Numbered from the stretch's first letter, positions 35,942-44,544 are shown. The stretch: 64,000 nucleotides of DNA from Pseudomonas sp. PSE14 (GCF_029203285.1 NZ_CP115669.1:1674001-1738000), one strand, 5' to 3'. The notes: generated by a model not told the origin, from the letters alone. Numbers and translations are program-made.

Positions 35942-37462
35942 ATGTCGTCCCGCGAGCCGCCGAATCTGTCCGCCTTGCTGCGCCAAGGGTGGTTTCTGCC
36001 GCTGCTGGTGCTTGCCACTGTCCTGCGCCTGCACGAACTGACCGAATCGGCGATCTGGGGCGATGAAAGCTCCAGCCTGCTCCTGGCCCTCTATTCGCCC
36101 TCGGCGCTCTGGCATCACGCCGCCCATGACGTGCATCCGCCGTTGTACTTCTTCCTGTTGCACCTGTGGGTGCAGGTGCTGGGTGAAGGCGTGTTGGCGC
36201 TGCGCCTGCTGAGCGCGGTATTCGGCTCGCTGGCGGTGTTCCTCGGCGGCTGGCTGGCCTGGCGGCTCGCCAGTCGCCGCGCGGCCTTCCTGGCCACCTT
36301 GCTGCTGGCGTTGCTGCCCACGGCGGTGCGCTACAGCCAGGAGGTACGCATGTATTCGCTGCTGGGGTGCTGGCTGCTGGCGGCGACCCTGGCGCTGCTC
36401 TACTGGTTGGACACGAGGCGCCGCCGTCACCTGGTGGCGTATGCGCTGCTGATGACGGCGGCGTTCTACACCCATTACTTCAGCGTGCTCGGGCTGCTGG
36501 TGCACTGGCTCTGGCTGGCTTCGCTGCCGGACAGCCCGCTGCGGCGGCGCGACTGGTGGTTGGCCAATCTGGCCGTGGCCGTGCTGTTCCTGCCCTGGCT
36601 TCCGGGGATGCTCGACCTGGCCCGGCACATGGCCGACCTGGTGGCGGGCGGCGACGTGGGCTGGGAGCCGCCCGTGGACGCGCTGTCGGTGCCCTCCATG
36701 CTCTGGCAGTGGCTGGCGCAGTCGGATGGCAACGAGCTGCCCTGGCCGTTGCTGCTGGGCGTGCCGGTGTTGCTGGTGGCGGTACTGTTGCTGGTGCTGC
36801 GCCGGGACCGCAGCCGCCTGCGCGTCGGGGTGCTGGCGGCGCTCTACTGCGGCGTACCGCTGCTGATCCTGTATGGCGTGTCGTTCGTTTCGTCGGTGTT
36901 CGTCGAGCGCTACCTGACGGCCTTCGCCCTCGGCCTGCCGCTGCTCCTGGCGCTGGGGCTGGATCGCCTGCTGGCATCGCGCCGAGCCTTGGGCGCGGTG
37001 CTGCTGGTGACCCTGCTGGGCCTGGAGTGCATGGGCCTCGGGCGTCTCTACGAGGCCGACCCGGACGAACAGTTCGACGGCATGGCCGCCTACGTCAACG
37101 CGCACTATCGCGGCGGCGATCGCATCGTAGTGGACGACATCCTCTGGTACCTGGCCTTCCGTTACTACAACCACACCGGCAGCCAGCCGCTGCTGTATAC
37201 CGCTCCGGCGGAGGATGGCTCGTCCGGGCGGCCGACCCTCTACGGCTTCGGCTCGCTGATCGACGACCGGCGGCATTCCTTCGTCGATCGCCTGGCCGAT
37301 CTGCCGCAGGACGAGGGCCGTGTCTGGCTGGTGATGAGCCGCTACAACGACAACGAGATTCCCGATGTTCCGGCCAACTGGCGACGGGTGGCGCAGCATG
37401 CCGGCGGTGAAGTGCAGGCGATGCTGTTCGAGCGCGCGGGACAGCGCAACGCCGCGCGCTGA
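35942..37462 (+). CDS. GT39-type membrane glycosyltransferase (ArnT/PMT-like)
   Basis: A 506-residue inner-membrane protein with about 11-12 hydrophobic helices. The first periplasmic loop carries the acidic catalytic motif (LTESAIWGDESSS) seen in GT-C enzymes, followed by HDVHPPLYFFLLHLWVQVLG, a hallmark of the glycosyltransferase 39/PMT_2 family. Such enzymes move sugars from polyprenyl-phosphate carriers to lipid, protein or glycan acceptors. The ATG at 35942 (MSSREPPNLS) follows the helicase gene closely. The open frame extends upstream but only as an overlap of lhr. The acceptor is unknown and no other glycan genes are nearby. Confidence 0.87.
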   Translation: MSSREPPNLSALLRQGWFLPLLVLATVLRLHELTESAIWGDESSSLLLALYSPSALWHHAAHDVHPPLYFFLLHLWVQVLGEGVLALRLLSAVFGSLAVFLGGWLAWRLASRRAAFLATLLLALLPTAVRYSQEVRMYSLLGCWLLAATLALLYWLDTRRRRHLVAYALLMTAAFYTHYFSVLGLLVHWLWLASLPDSPLRRRDWWLANLAVAVLFLPWLPGMLDLARHMADLVAGGDVGWEPPVDALSVPSMLWQWLAQSDGNELPWPLLLGVPVLLVAVLLLVLRRDRSRLRVGVLAALYCGVPLLILYGVSFVSSVFVERYLTAFALGLPLLLALGLDRLLASRRALGAVLLVTLLGLECMGLGRLYEADPDEQFDGMAAYVNAHYRGGDRIVVDDILWYLAFRYYNHTGSQPLLYTAPAEDGSSGRPTLYGFGSLIDDRRHSFVDRLADLPQDEGRVWLVMSRYNDNEIPDVPANWRRVAQHAGGEVQAMLFERAGQRNAAR

Positions 37463-37474
37463 GGGCTTATCGGA

Positions 37475-37792
37475 TCAGAAGCGGATGCGCCCGGTGAAAG
37501 CATCCTTGAGCATCACCCAGTCGCCCATGAAGGACCACAGCGGGTACTTGAAGGTGGCCGGACGGTTCTTCTCGAACACGAAATGCCCGACCCAGGCGAA
37601 GCCGTAGCCGGCAAACGGCAAGGCCAGCAGCCACAGCCATTGCCCGCTGACGATGGCGTAGGCGAGCAGCGACAGCACCAGCAGGCTGCCCACGTAGTGC
37701 AGGCGGCGGCAGGTAGGATTGCTGTGTTCCTGCAGGTAGTAGGGGTAGAACTCGGCAAAGCTCTGGAATCGATCGGCGGTCCGGGTGCTCAT
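37475..37792 (-). CDS. DUF962/Mpo1-like membrane protein
   Basis: A 105-residue protein with the DUF962 (Mpo1-like) pattern. FAEFYPYYLQEHSNPTCRRLH carries the conserved acidic and His residues and is followed by HYVGSL. Two to three membrane segments follow (LLVLSLLAYAIVSGQWLWLL, LPFAGYGFAWVGHFVFEKN). The conserved HFxFEKNRPATFKYPLWSF stretch is present. The yeast relative Mpo1 is an Fe(II)-dependent 2-hydroxy fatty acid dioxygenase. Whether the bacterial protein shares this activity is unknown. It is convergent with the glycosyltransferase gene with only 12 bp between stops. Confidence 0.88.
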   Translation of the reverse strand: MSTRTADRFQSFAEFYPYYLQEHSNPTCRRLHYVGSLLVLSLLAYAIVSGQWLWLLALPFAGYGFAWVGHFVFEKNRPATFKYPLWSFMGDWVMLKDAFTGRIRF

Positions 37793-37928
37793 GGCGCACC
37801 TCCTGTTGTTGTGGTGGCCCAGTGTAGGCGCGGGTCGGCGGACTTGCGGATGACATAGGGGGCCAGTTTAGTATCCCGCTACGCCGCGCCGCTGGCGCGA
37901 GTCATCAGCATAACTAGAAGAATCGAGC

Positions 37929-38927
37929 ATGCCTGAGCGTACAACCCTGTCGAGCTGGGTGCGGGGGATCGTGCAGTCGCTGGAGCTGGAAGGCCTGGAC
38001 AGCCGTGCATTGTTCGTCGAGCTGGGGCTGGATTACGCCGCCCTCGACAACCCCGACGCGCGCTACCCGCAGGACGCCATGAGCCGCCTGTGGAACCGCG
38101 CGGTGGATCTGTCCGGCAACCCGGCCATCGGCCTGAACATCGCCCGTGTGCATACGCCGGCCTTTCCGGTGGTGGGCTATGCGCTGATGTCCAGCCGCAA
38201 CCTGGGCGAGGGCTTCGAGCGCCTGGAGCGCTACCAGCGGATCATCGCCGAGGGCGCCGACCTGACCTTCCGCCGCCTGCCCGAGGGCTGCCTGTACAGC
38301 ATCGCCGTGCATGGCGACCGCCTGCCGGTGCCGCGGCAGAGCGCCGAGTGCTCGCTGGCCAGCCTGATCAGCATGCTGCGCTGGATCACCGGACGCCCGA
38401 TCAAACCCCTGGAAGTCCACCTGGCCGGCGAGCCGCCGCTGGATGCCGCGCCCTACCGTGAGCTGTTCCAGGCGCCGCTGGTTTTCGGCCAGACGCACTG
38501 CGCCATGCTGTTCTCCCACGAGGACATGGGCGCGCCGCTGCCCACCGCCAACGAGGAACTGGCGCGCCTTCACGATCGCTTCGCCGGGGAGTACCTGGCG
38601 CGTTTCGTCAGCAGCCGCTTCAGTCACCAGACCCGCCAGGTGCTGTGCCGCCTGCTGCCCCAGGGCGAGCCCAAGCGCGAGAGTGTGGCGCAGGCACTGC
38701 ATCTGTCCGAGCGCACCTTGCAGCGGCGCTTGCAGGAGGAGGGCACCAGCTACCAGCAACTGCTCGACGACACCCGCCGCGAACTGGCCCAGCAGTACCT
38801 GGCCACGCCGCGCATGACGCTACTGGAGATCGCCTACCTGCTGGGGTTTTCCGAGCCGAGCAATTTCTTCCGGGCGTTCCGCCGCTGGTTCGGGATGACG
38901 CCGGGGGAGTATCGGGAAGGGTTGTAA
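37929..38927 (+). CDS. AraC-family transcriptional regulator
   Basis: A 332-residue regulator with an Arabinose_bd-type N-terminal domain (about residues 20-210, including FPVVGYALMSSRNLGEGFER). The C-terminal AraC HTH is at 225-332 (AQALHLSERTLQRRLQEEGT, LLEIAYLLGFSEPSNFFRAF, RRWFGMTPGEYR). It has the same architecture as the regulator at 24480-25514, and the two share the SERTLQRRL-EEG core, so they are paralogues. It is divergent from the DUF962 gene across 136 bp; its target is not clear. Confidence 0.88.
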   Translation: MPERTTLSSWVRGIVQSLELEGLDSRALFVELGLDYAALDNPDARYPQDAMSRLWNRAVDLSGNPAIGLNIARVHTPAFPVVGYALMSSRNLGEGFERLERYQRIIAEGADLTFRRLPEGCLYSIAVHGDRLPVPRQSAECSLASLISMLRWITGRPIKPLEVHLAGEPPLDAAPYRELFQAPLVFGQTHCAMLFSHEDMGAPLPTANEELARLHDRFAGEYLARFVSSRFSHQTRQVLCRLLPQGEPKRESVAQALHLSERTLQRRLQEEGTSYQQLLDDTRRELAQQYLATPRMTLLEIAYLLGFSEPSNFFRAFRRWFGMTPGEYREGL

Positions 38928-38954
38928 GCGGGCGCAACGCTCCGGTGGCTCTTC

Positions 38955-39024
38955 GTAGGAGCGAGCTTGCTCGCGAACAGCTTGACGCCGGTGCCCAGCC
39001 GTTCGCGAGCAAGCTCGCTCCTAC
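38955..39024. repeat. REP doublet
   Basis: An inward-facing pair GTAGGAGCGAGCTTGCTCGC / GCGAGCAAGCTCGCTCCTAC, both arms perfect, is separated by about 30 bp. A GATGGGTATCGCTGCGCTCC half-element follows at 39068-39103. Confidence 0.88.
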
Positions 39025-39067
39025 AGAAGCCTGCCGCAGCGGGCTAGCGTAGACGGCGCCTGGGAAT

Positions 39068-39103
39068 GATGGGTATCGCTGCGCTCCATACCATCCTACG
39101 GCG
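39068..39103. repeat. Right-half hairpin of the 6278-6343 element
   Basis: GATGGGTATCGCTGCGCTCC followed by ATACCATCCTACGG matches the right half of the element at 6278-6343. The left half is absent. Confidence 0.65.
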
Positions 39104-39135
39104 TATTCATCCTGCAAATTGGGTGGCAGGGACGA

Positions 39136-40623
39136 TCAATGCCGCCAGAACGCCGGGGTGAACAGCACCAGCACGGTAATGATCTCCAGGCGACCGAACA
39201 GCATCCCCGCGCTGAGCAGCCATTTGGCAGCGTCCGGCAGCGGTGCGAAGTTGCCCGACGGGCCGATGATCGGCCCCATGCCCGGCCCTACGCCGGCCAC
39301 GGTGCTGGCGGCGCCGGTCAGCGCGGTCATCCAGTCCAGGCCGAGGAACGACAGCCCCAGCGCCAGTACGCCCACGGTGCCGCCGAAGAAGAACGAGAAG
39401 GTCAGGATCGAGCGGACGATTTCCTCGTCCAGCCGGTGGCCGTTGTAGCTCTGCTTGATCACCGCGCGCGGGTGGATCAACTGGTAGAGGCTGGCGCGCA
39501 GCAGGGTGAAGGCCACCTGGAAGCGGAAGATCTTGATGCCGCCGGCAGTGGAGCCGGAGCAGCCGCCGATGAAGCCCAGGTAGAAGAACAGCATGATCGA
39601 GAAGTGGCCCCACAGGCTGTAGTCGCCCAGGGCGAAGCCGGTGGTGGTCATCACCGAGGTGACGTTCACCGCGACGATGCGGAAGGCATCCTGCCAGGCG
39701 AGGTCGGAGTTCACCGCATACCAGGTCCCCATCACCACCCAGGTGAACAGCAGTATGCCGAGGAAGCCATGGACCTGGTGATCCTTGATCAGCGCCTTGC
39801 GGTGGCCGCGCAGGGTGGCCACGTAGAGCACGAAGGGAATGCTGCCCAGGATCATGATCACCACCGCCACCCAGTGCACCGCCGGCTGGTGCCACTTGGC
39901 CAACGACTGGTCGGAGGTGGAAAAGCCGCCGGTGGAGATCGCCGACATGGCGTGGTTGACCGCGTCGAACAGGCCCATGCCGGCCCACCACAGGGCCAGC
40001 GCACCGAGGATGGTGATGCCGACGTACACCCCGACGATGTACTTGGCCACCATGTGCGAGCGTGGCATGACCTTGTCGGAGCGGTCCGAGGATTCGGTCT
40101 GGAACAGGCGCATGCCGCCGATGCGCAGCATCGGCAGGATCGCCACCGCCATGCCGATGAAGCCGATGCCGCCCAGCCAGTGCAGCAGCGAGCGCCAGAT
40201 CAGCAGGCCCGGCGACATGCTGTCCAGCCCGCTGAGCACGGTGGAACCGGTGGCGGTGATGCCGGACATGCTCTCGAAGATCGCGTCGGTGAAGCTGATG
40301 TGCCGGGCGAACATGAAGGGCAGGGCGGAGAAGAAGCAGACGATCACCCAGCTCGACACCGTGAGCATGTACATGTCCCGCGGGCGCAGGTGCACCTGCT
40401 CCGGGCGGCCGGGGAGAACCATGCCCAGCCCGCAGGTGAAGGTGATGATCGCCGACCATATGTAGGGGTGCAGTTCGCTGCCGCGGCCGTAGTAGAGCAG
40501 GGTGGCCATAGGGATCAGCATGGCGACGGCCAGGGTGATCACGAAGATGCCGATGATGAATCCAAGGGTACGTAGTGTCGGCAGGGCCATGCGGCGGCGC
40601 TCGGGTATCGGTGAACCGGCCAT
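39136..40623 (-). CDS. trkH: Trk-system potassium uptake channel subunit
   Basis: An inner-membrane K+ channel subunit with the four membrane-pore-membrane repeats of the TrkH/KtrB family. Pore-loop segments are visible as SMSGITATGSTVLSGLDSM, NHAMSAISTGGFSTSDQS, VTSVMTTTGFALGDYS and TGAASTVAGVGPGMGPIIG. It works with cytoplasmic TrkA, which is not in the window. Two starts are possible: 40623 (MAGSPIPERRR, 495 residues), preceded by GCAGGTAAA, and 40590 (MALPTLRTLG, 484 residues), which matches the usual family length but lacks a clear ribosome site. I give the first on the ribosome-site evidence. Confidence 0.93.
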   Translation of the reverse strand: MAGSPIPERRRMALPTLRTLGFIIGIFVITLAVAMLIPMATLLYYGRGSELHPYIWSAIITFTCGLGMVLPGRPEQVHLRPRDMYMLTVSSWVIVCFFSALPFMFARHISFTDAIFESMSGITATGSTVLSGLDSMSPGLLIWRSLLHWLGGIGFIGMAVAILPMLRIGGMRLFQTESSDRSDKVMPRSHMVAKYIVGVYVGITILGALALWWAGMGLFDAVNHAMSAISTGGFSTSDQSLAKWHQPAVHWVAVVIMILGSIPFVLYVATLRGHRKALIKDHQVHGFLGILLFTWVVMGTWYAVNSDLAWQDAFRIVAVNVTSVMTTTGFALGDYSLWGHFSIMLFFYLGFIGGCSGSTAGGIKIFRFQVAFTLLRASLYQLIHPRAVIKQSYNGHRLDEEIVRSILTFSFFFGGTVGVLALGLSFLGLDWMTALTGAASTVAGVGPGMGPIIGPSGNFAPLPDAAKWLLSAGMLFGRLEIITVLVLFTPAFWRH

Positions 40624-40744
40624 TTTACCTGCCGTCGGGCAAGTGTAAACCGAGTGAATCTGCCCTCTTCACAAGCGCAACGGGATGGATAGAATCTTGC
40701 GCAGCCCGCCGGCGCTCGCCGGTTTCTCTGGTGCATTCGCATCC

Positions 40745-41116
40745 ATGTCCAATAACAATCCGTGTCTGAATTGTGGCGCCTGCTGCGCGCATTTCCGTGT
40801 GTCCTTCTATTTTGGCGAGTGCCAATCCTCCGGTGGCGTCGTCCCGGATGAGCAGGTCGTCCAGGTCAGCCCCTACATGGTCGCCATGCGCGGCACCGAG
40901 GTGCGACCGGTGCGCTGCGTCGGCCTGCTCGGTGACGTCGGTTGCGGCGTGCGCTGCACGATGTACGAACAGCGTTCCTCGACCTGCCGGGAATTCGAGG
41001 CCTCCTGGACCGACGGTGTCCACAACCCCAACTGCGACTCTGCCCGCGCCGCCTATGGGCTGCCGCCGCTGACGCCACCGGTGATGCCGACGCTTTCGCC
41101 GGACCGGGTGGCCTGA
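40745..41116 (+). CDS. YkgJ-family cysteine cluster protein
   Basis: A 123-residue protein of the YkgJ/UPF0153 family (putative zinc- or iron-chelating). The N-terminal cluster CLNCGACCAHFRVSFYFGE and later Cys in RCVGLLGDVGCGVRCTMYEQRSSTCREFE form the conserved set. The final NCDSARAAYGLPPL is also typical. No function is established for the family. The ATG at 40745 (MSNNNPCLNC) is chosen because the cluster begins directly after it; a start 60 bp upstream is not supported. Its TGA abuts a 254-bp inverted-repeat element. Confidence 0.87.
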   Translation: MSNNNPCLNCGACCAHFRVSFYFGECQSSGGVVPDEQVVQVSPYMVAMRGTEVRPVRCVGLLGDVGCGVRCTMYEQRSSTCREFEASWTDGVHNPNCDSARAAYGLPPLTPPVMPTLSPDRVA

Positions 41117-41370
41117 GAACCTGTTTACGATCTGCTGCGCGTCGGCATAACTGCGTTAAAAACAGGCTCGGAAGCCGCTTGCGGCTAACGCACTTCAGTG
41201 CGGCCCCGGAGGGGCGAGCGTAGCGAGTACTGCTCATTTACAGCGCGTAAACTCCGCGTCCTCGCCTGTTTGATTCGCTGGCGCTCACCCTTCGGGCCAG
41301 CCTGCGGCTGTTACTCCCGCTGGTCGTTGCGCCTTGCTCTGCTCTAGCTCGCGAGATCGTAAACAGGTTC
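41117..41370. repeat. MITE-like 254-bp element with 17-bp perfect terminal inverted repeats
   Basis: The ends are GAACCTGTTTACGATCT (41117-41133) and its exact reverse complement AGATCGTAAACAGGTTC (41354-41370). The element is non-coding and is flanked by TGA on both sides (41114-41116 and 41371-41373), which may be a 3-bp target duplication. The left TGA is the stop codon of the YkgJ gene. 41371-41449 shows only the leader of the nitroreductase gene. Confidence 0.85.
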
Positions 41371-41449
41371 TGACGGCGCAGCGAGTGCTGGGCAAATGCG
41401 AACCCTTTGCGTCTACAATGGCGCTTTCGAGTTTGTCTGGAGGTAGCCC

Positions 41450-42010
41450 ATGGAGGCTCTCGACGCGTTGCACAACCGTGTATCCCACGCTCGCCTGGGT
41501 GAGCCGGCGCCGTCCGCCGAACAGCTGGACGGCCTGTTCCGCGCCGCCCTGCGCGCGCCGGATCACGGCCAGCTGCGACCCTGGCGATTCCTGACCGTGG
41601 AAGGGGATGCGCGCGCTCGCCTGGGCGATCTGTTCGCCCGTGCGCTGCAGGCCCAGCAGCCCGACGCGGCGCCCGAGGCGCTGGACAAGGCGCGCGCCAT
41701 GCCGCTGCGCGCGCCGACCCTGGTGGTGGCCGTGGCGCGCCTGCAGGAGCACCCGAAGGTGCCGGAAATCGAGCAGTGGCTGGCTGCCGGCTGTGCCGCC
41801 TACGGCATCATCGAGGCTGCCTATGCCCAGGGGCTGGGCGCGATGTGGCGCACCGGCGCCATGGCGTTCGATCCGTTCGTGCGGGAAGGTTTGGGCCTGG
41901 CGGCCAACGAGCGCATCGTCGGCTTCATCTACCTGGGCACGCCGATCGGCGAGCTGCGCCGGCCTGCGCCGCTCGACCCGGCGGCCTTCGTCAGCGCCTG
42001 GCAGGGCTGA
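41450..42010 (+). CDS. Nitroreductase family protein (YdjA-like)
   Basis: A 186-residue FMN-dependent nitroreductase-family protein of the short YdjA type. LFRAALRAPDHGQLRPWRFL near residue 30 is the FMN-binding segment. AAGCAAYGIIEAAYAQGLGAMWRTG near residue 110 is the conserved helix, and IVGFIYLGTPIG is the usual C-terminal strand. Family members reduce nitroaromatics, quinones or unknown substrates with NAD(P)H. TCTGGAGG precedes the ATG. It is convergent with the small gene beside the sensor kinase and overlaps its 3' end by 20 bp. Confidence 0.87.
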   Translation: MEALDALHNRVSHARLGEPAPSAEQLDGLFRAALRAPDHGQLRPWRFLTVEGDARARLGDLFARALQAQQPDAAPEALDKARAMPLRAPTLVVAVARLQEHPKVPEIEQWLAAGCAAYGIIEAAYAQGLGAMWRTGAMAFDPFVREGLGLAANERIVGFIYLGTPIGELRRPAPLDPAAFVSAWQG

Positions 42011-42464
42011 GCGGCAGCCCCAGGCGAATCTTCCAGCCCTTGCCGTGGGCGCGCCACAGCAGGCGTCCGCCCTGCCAGGCGGCAAGGCGTTGAGCCGGAC
42101 GCAGGGCGTCCGGCAGCCAGGCCCGCGCCAGCGGGTCGTGGCCTTGCAGATCCACTCTCAACAGCCCCCGCGTTGAGCTGAGCGTCAGCTCCAGCGCGGC
42201 GTTCGGCCGTCGCAGCAGCGCGGCCTGCAACAGCGCATCCAGCGCCCCGCGCAGGGCTTCGGGCCAGCTTTCCAGGGGCCAGGTGCCCGACTGCGGCAGG
42301 TTCAGGCGCAGGCCGGGCCAGCGCGCGCGCCATTGCTCGGCCAGGCGCGCCAGTTCCACCGCCAGCACCAGGCTCTGCGGGTCGTCCGGCGGCGCGCCGA
42401 ATGACCGCGCGATGGGCGGCACGGGAGCATGCGGGAACGGGGTGGCCAGGGCGGGAAGGCTCAT
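41991..42464 (-). CDS. Unknown protein resembling a degenerate histidine-kinase ATPase domain
   Basis: A 157-residue protein directly downstream of the sensor kinase (28 bp gap on the minus strand) with GGAGA before its ATG. I do not recognise a named family. Parts run parallel to the kinase CA domain: LRGALDALLQAALLRRPNA resembles an N-box helix without the Asn, LLRVDLQGHDP a D-box without DxGxG, and AAWQGGRLLWRAHGKGWKIR ending in LGLPL resembles the C-terminal strands. Nucleotide-binding residues are missing, so it is unlikely to bind ATP. A modulatory role for the Cpx system is inference from position. Confidence 0.6.
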   Translation of the reverse strand: MSLPALATPFPHAPVPPIARSFGAPPDDPQSLVLAVELARLAEQWRARWPGLRLNLPQSGTWPLESWPEALRGALDALLQAALLRRPNAALELTLSSTRGLLRVDLQGHDPLARAWLPDALRPAQRLAAWQGGRLLWRAHGKGWKIRLGLPLSPARR

Positions 42465-42492
42465 TCGGGTTCTCCGGAAAATAGTGCGTCGC

Positions 42493-43827
42493 TCAAGCGG
42501 CCGGTCGGTGCAGGGGCAGGTCGATACTGGCCTGGAAGCCGCCATCGGGATGGTTGCCCAGACGCAGCCGGCCGCCGTGGCGTTCGATGGCGCGGCGGGC
42601 GATGGCCAGGCCCAGGCCGTGGCCGGGGCTGCTCTGGTTGGGCGCGCGGAAGAAGGGTTCGCCCAGCTGCGCCAGGTGTTCCTCGTCGGCGCCGGGGCCG
42701 TGGTCGCGCACGTTGATGTGCAGGCGTTCGCCGTCGACCTGGGCGTGCACGTCCAGCGGCTGCTCGACGGGGTTGAAGCGCAGGGCATTGCGCAGCAGGT
42801 TGTCGAGGGCGCGTTCGAGCATGTCGGGCCAGCCGTCCAGCGCCAGGTCCGGCGTGATATCCAGCTGGATTCGCTGGTCCGGGTAAAGCAGCTGGGCATC
42901 GTCGCGCAGGCGCTCGAACAGCGGCAGCAGGGCGATCCGGCTGGCCGGGCCGGGGTCGGCATCGAGACGGGCGAGGGCGAGGATCTCGCCGATCAGGGCC
43001 TCCAGGCGATCGCACTCCTGCTCCAGGCGCGGCCACATGTTGGCGCGTTCCTCGGGAGTGGCGCGCTCGGCCAGGGCGAGGGCGATGCGCAGCCGCGCCA
43101 GCGGTGAGCGCAACTCGTGGGAAACGTCCCGCAGCAACTGGCGCTGGCTGCTGATCAGGCGTTGCAGGCGGGCGCCCATGCGGTTGAAGTCGCGCGCCAG
43201 TACGCCCAGTTCATCGCCACGACGTGACAGGCGCGCCAGGGTGTCCTGCTGGTAGGCGGTCTGGCCGAGGTCGTGCACGGCGCGGCGCAGGCGGTTCAGC
43301 GGACGAGTGATGGAGAGCGTCAACAGCAGGCTGAATACGGTCAGCACCACCAGGGCGATGCCCAGCGCGCTGAGCGGCCACAGCAGGCTGCCGCGATGCC
43401 AGGCCTGTAGCGCCGGGTGGGGAATGCGGTAGATGAACAGGAAGGTCTGGTCGGTGCGCGGACTGACGTATTCCTGGCTCAGTTGGCGCCAGGGGAAGCG
43501 CGGCAGGTTTTCCCGGTTGAACGAGCCGCCCGGTCGGGGTGGGCGTGGCAGGTAGGTGCCGTTGACCAGGCGCTGGCCGCTCTCGTCGAGCACCTGCACC
43601 GAGAGTTCGTACTGCTGCCGGCGGCTTTCCAGCAGCTCTTGGGCGGCTTCCGGACCACGGGTTTCATAGAGCAGGGTCCACTGCCGGGCGAGGTCATGCA
43701 GGCCGGGGTAGCGGGCGATGACCCAGGTGTCCTGGTTGAGGGCGCGGCCCAGCAGGATCGACAGTCCGGCCACCAGCAGCAGGGCGAGCCAGAAGGCGGC
43801 GAGGATCCGCCAGAAGAGTGAGCGCAT
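42493..43827 (-). CDS. cpxA: Two-component sensor histidine kinase, CpxA-like
   Basis: A 444-residue inner-membrane kinase: a membrane helix at about residues 6-28, a periplasmic domain of about 115 residues, and a second helix at about 152-174. HAMP follows (SITRPLNRLRRAVHDLGQ), then HisKA with the phospho-His in LRDVSHELRSPLARLRI (about residue 242) and HATPase with ALDNLLRNALRFNP, DHGPGADEE and GHGLGLAIARRAIERHGG. AGGAAG precedes the ATG at 43827, which is preferred over one 21 bp upstream. It belongs with the response regulator at 44545-45222 and the CpxP-like protein between them, an envelope-stress arrangement I recall from P. aeruginosa. Confidence 0.9.
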   Translation of the reverse strand: MRSLFWRILAAFWLALLLVAGLSILLGRALNQDTWVIARYPGLHDLARQWTLLYETRGPEAAQELLESRRQQYELSVQVLDESGQRLVNGTYLPRPPRPGGSFNRENLPRFPWRQLSQEYVSPRTDQTFLFIYRIPHPALQAWHRGSLLWPLSALGIALVVLTVFSLLLTLSITRPLNRLRRAVHDLGQTAYQQDTLARLSRRGDELGVLARDFNRMGARLQRLISSQRQLLRDVSHELRSPLARLRIALALAERATPEERANMWPRLEQECDRLEALIGEILALARLDADPGPASRIALLPLFERLRDDAQLLYPDQRIQLDITPDLALDGWPDMLERALDNLLRNALRFNPVEQPLDVHAQVDGERLHINVRDHGPGADEEHLAQLGEPFFRAPNQSSPGHGLGLAIARRAIERHGGRLRLGNHPDGGFQASIDLPLHRPAA

Positions 43828-43917
43828 GGTCTTCCTGTTCAGCCGCATGGTCTATCCGTTGTCAGGGCCCCACGGCAAGGCGCCGGGATTACCCGGCGCC
43901 TGTACCTGCTGGAGCGA

Positions 43918-44373
43918 TCAGTTGGCCTTGGCGCCATCCTTCTGGGCCTTCCAGGTCTGGAACTCCGCCCATTCGGCCTTGCGCTGTTCGCGCTGTTTCT
44001 TCAGCTCGTCGAACTTCTTCTGCTGGTCGGGCGTCAGGATGCCGCGAATGCCGGATTCAGCCTTGTCGTGGTTGGCCTTGAGCTCGGCCTGCATGGCCTT
44101 GCGGTCGGCTTCGGGCAGCTTGTTCCAGTACTTCTCGGTGATCTCGTGGCGATTCTTCATGGAATCGCCCATCAGCTTGCCGATCTGCTGGCGCTGCTCC
44201 TGGGTCAGGTTCAGGTCGCGGAACATGCCGCCACGTCCGCCGTGCATCATGCCGTGGTCGTGATCTTTCATGTACGGGGCCGGCGGCGGGGCGTCGGTCG
44301 GCGCGGGAGTGGCCGCCAGTGCGACGGTCGGCAGGACGGCGGCGATCAGCAGGGCGGTCAGGGTCTTGCGCAT
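43918..44373 (-). CDS. Periplasmic Spy/CpxP-family protein
   Basis: A 151-residue periplasmic protein with signal peptide MRKTLTALLIAAVLPTVALA (cleavage about residue 20) and a His/Met-rich segment DHDHGMMHGGRGGMF near residues 38-52. The two LTxxQ motifs of the CpxP/Spy family are LTQEQ (near 56) and LTPDQ (near 113). The C-terminus is highly charged and helical. CpxP-type proteins restrain the CpxA sensor and act as chaperones. The His/Met-rich stretch suggests metal interaction. It lies between the response regulator and kinase genes and has a CpxR-type box just upstream. Confidence 0.88.
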   Translation of the reverse strand: MRKTLTALLIAAVLPTVALAATPAPTDAPPPAPYMKDHDHGMMHGGRGGMFRDLNLTQEQRQQIGKLMGDSMKNRHEITEKYWNKLPEADRKAMQAELKANHDKAESGIRGILTPDQQKKFDELKKQREQRKAEWAEFQTWKAQKDGAKAN

Positions 44374-44453
44374 GGTGTTTCTCCTTTCAGGGACCGGTCG
44401 TTACCGGATGGGCCCAGTCTAGGGTCGGCAAGGTCAAGGGCGGTCAGTCACAG

Positions 44454-44469
44454 GTAAAGCTTCGGTAAA
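44454..44469. promoter_or_regulatory. CpxR-type box upstream of the CpxP-like gene
   Basis: GTAAA-GCTTCG-GTAAA is an exact direct repeat of the CpxR half-site GTAAA with N6 spacing. It lies 81 bp upstream of the CpxP-like gene in the gap after cpxR. Confidence 0.7.
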
Positions 44470-44544
44470 GATTACGTGAAGCGCCTCTCCGAACTTTACG
44501 AAAGCCCGCGCCAGGGCGGCTCGGGGGCTTGCAGCCCGCGCGCT

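Noticed and set aside
41117..41370. tRNA, attachment site or IS remnant at the inverted-repeat element
   Set aside because: No cloverleaf, integrase or transposase frame is present. Perfect short ends with a non-coding core fit a MITE better.
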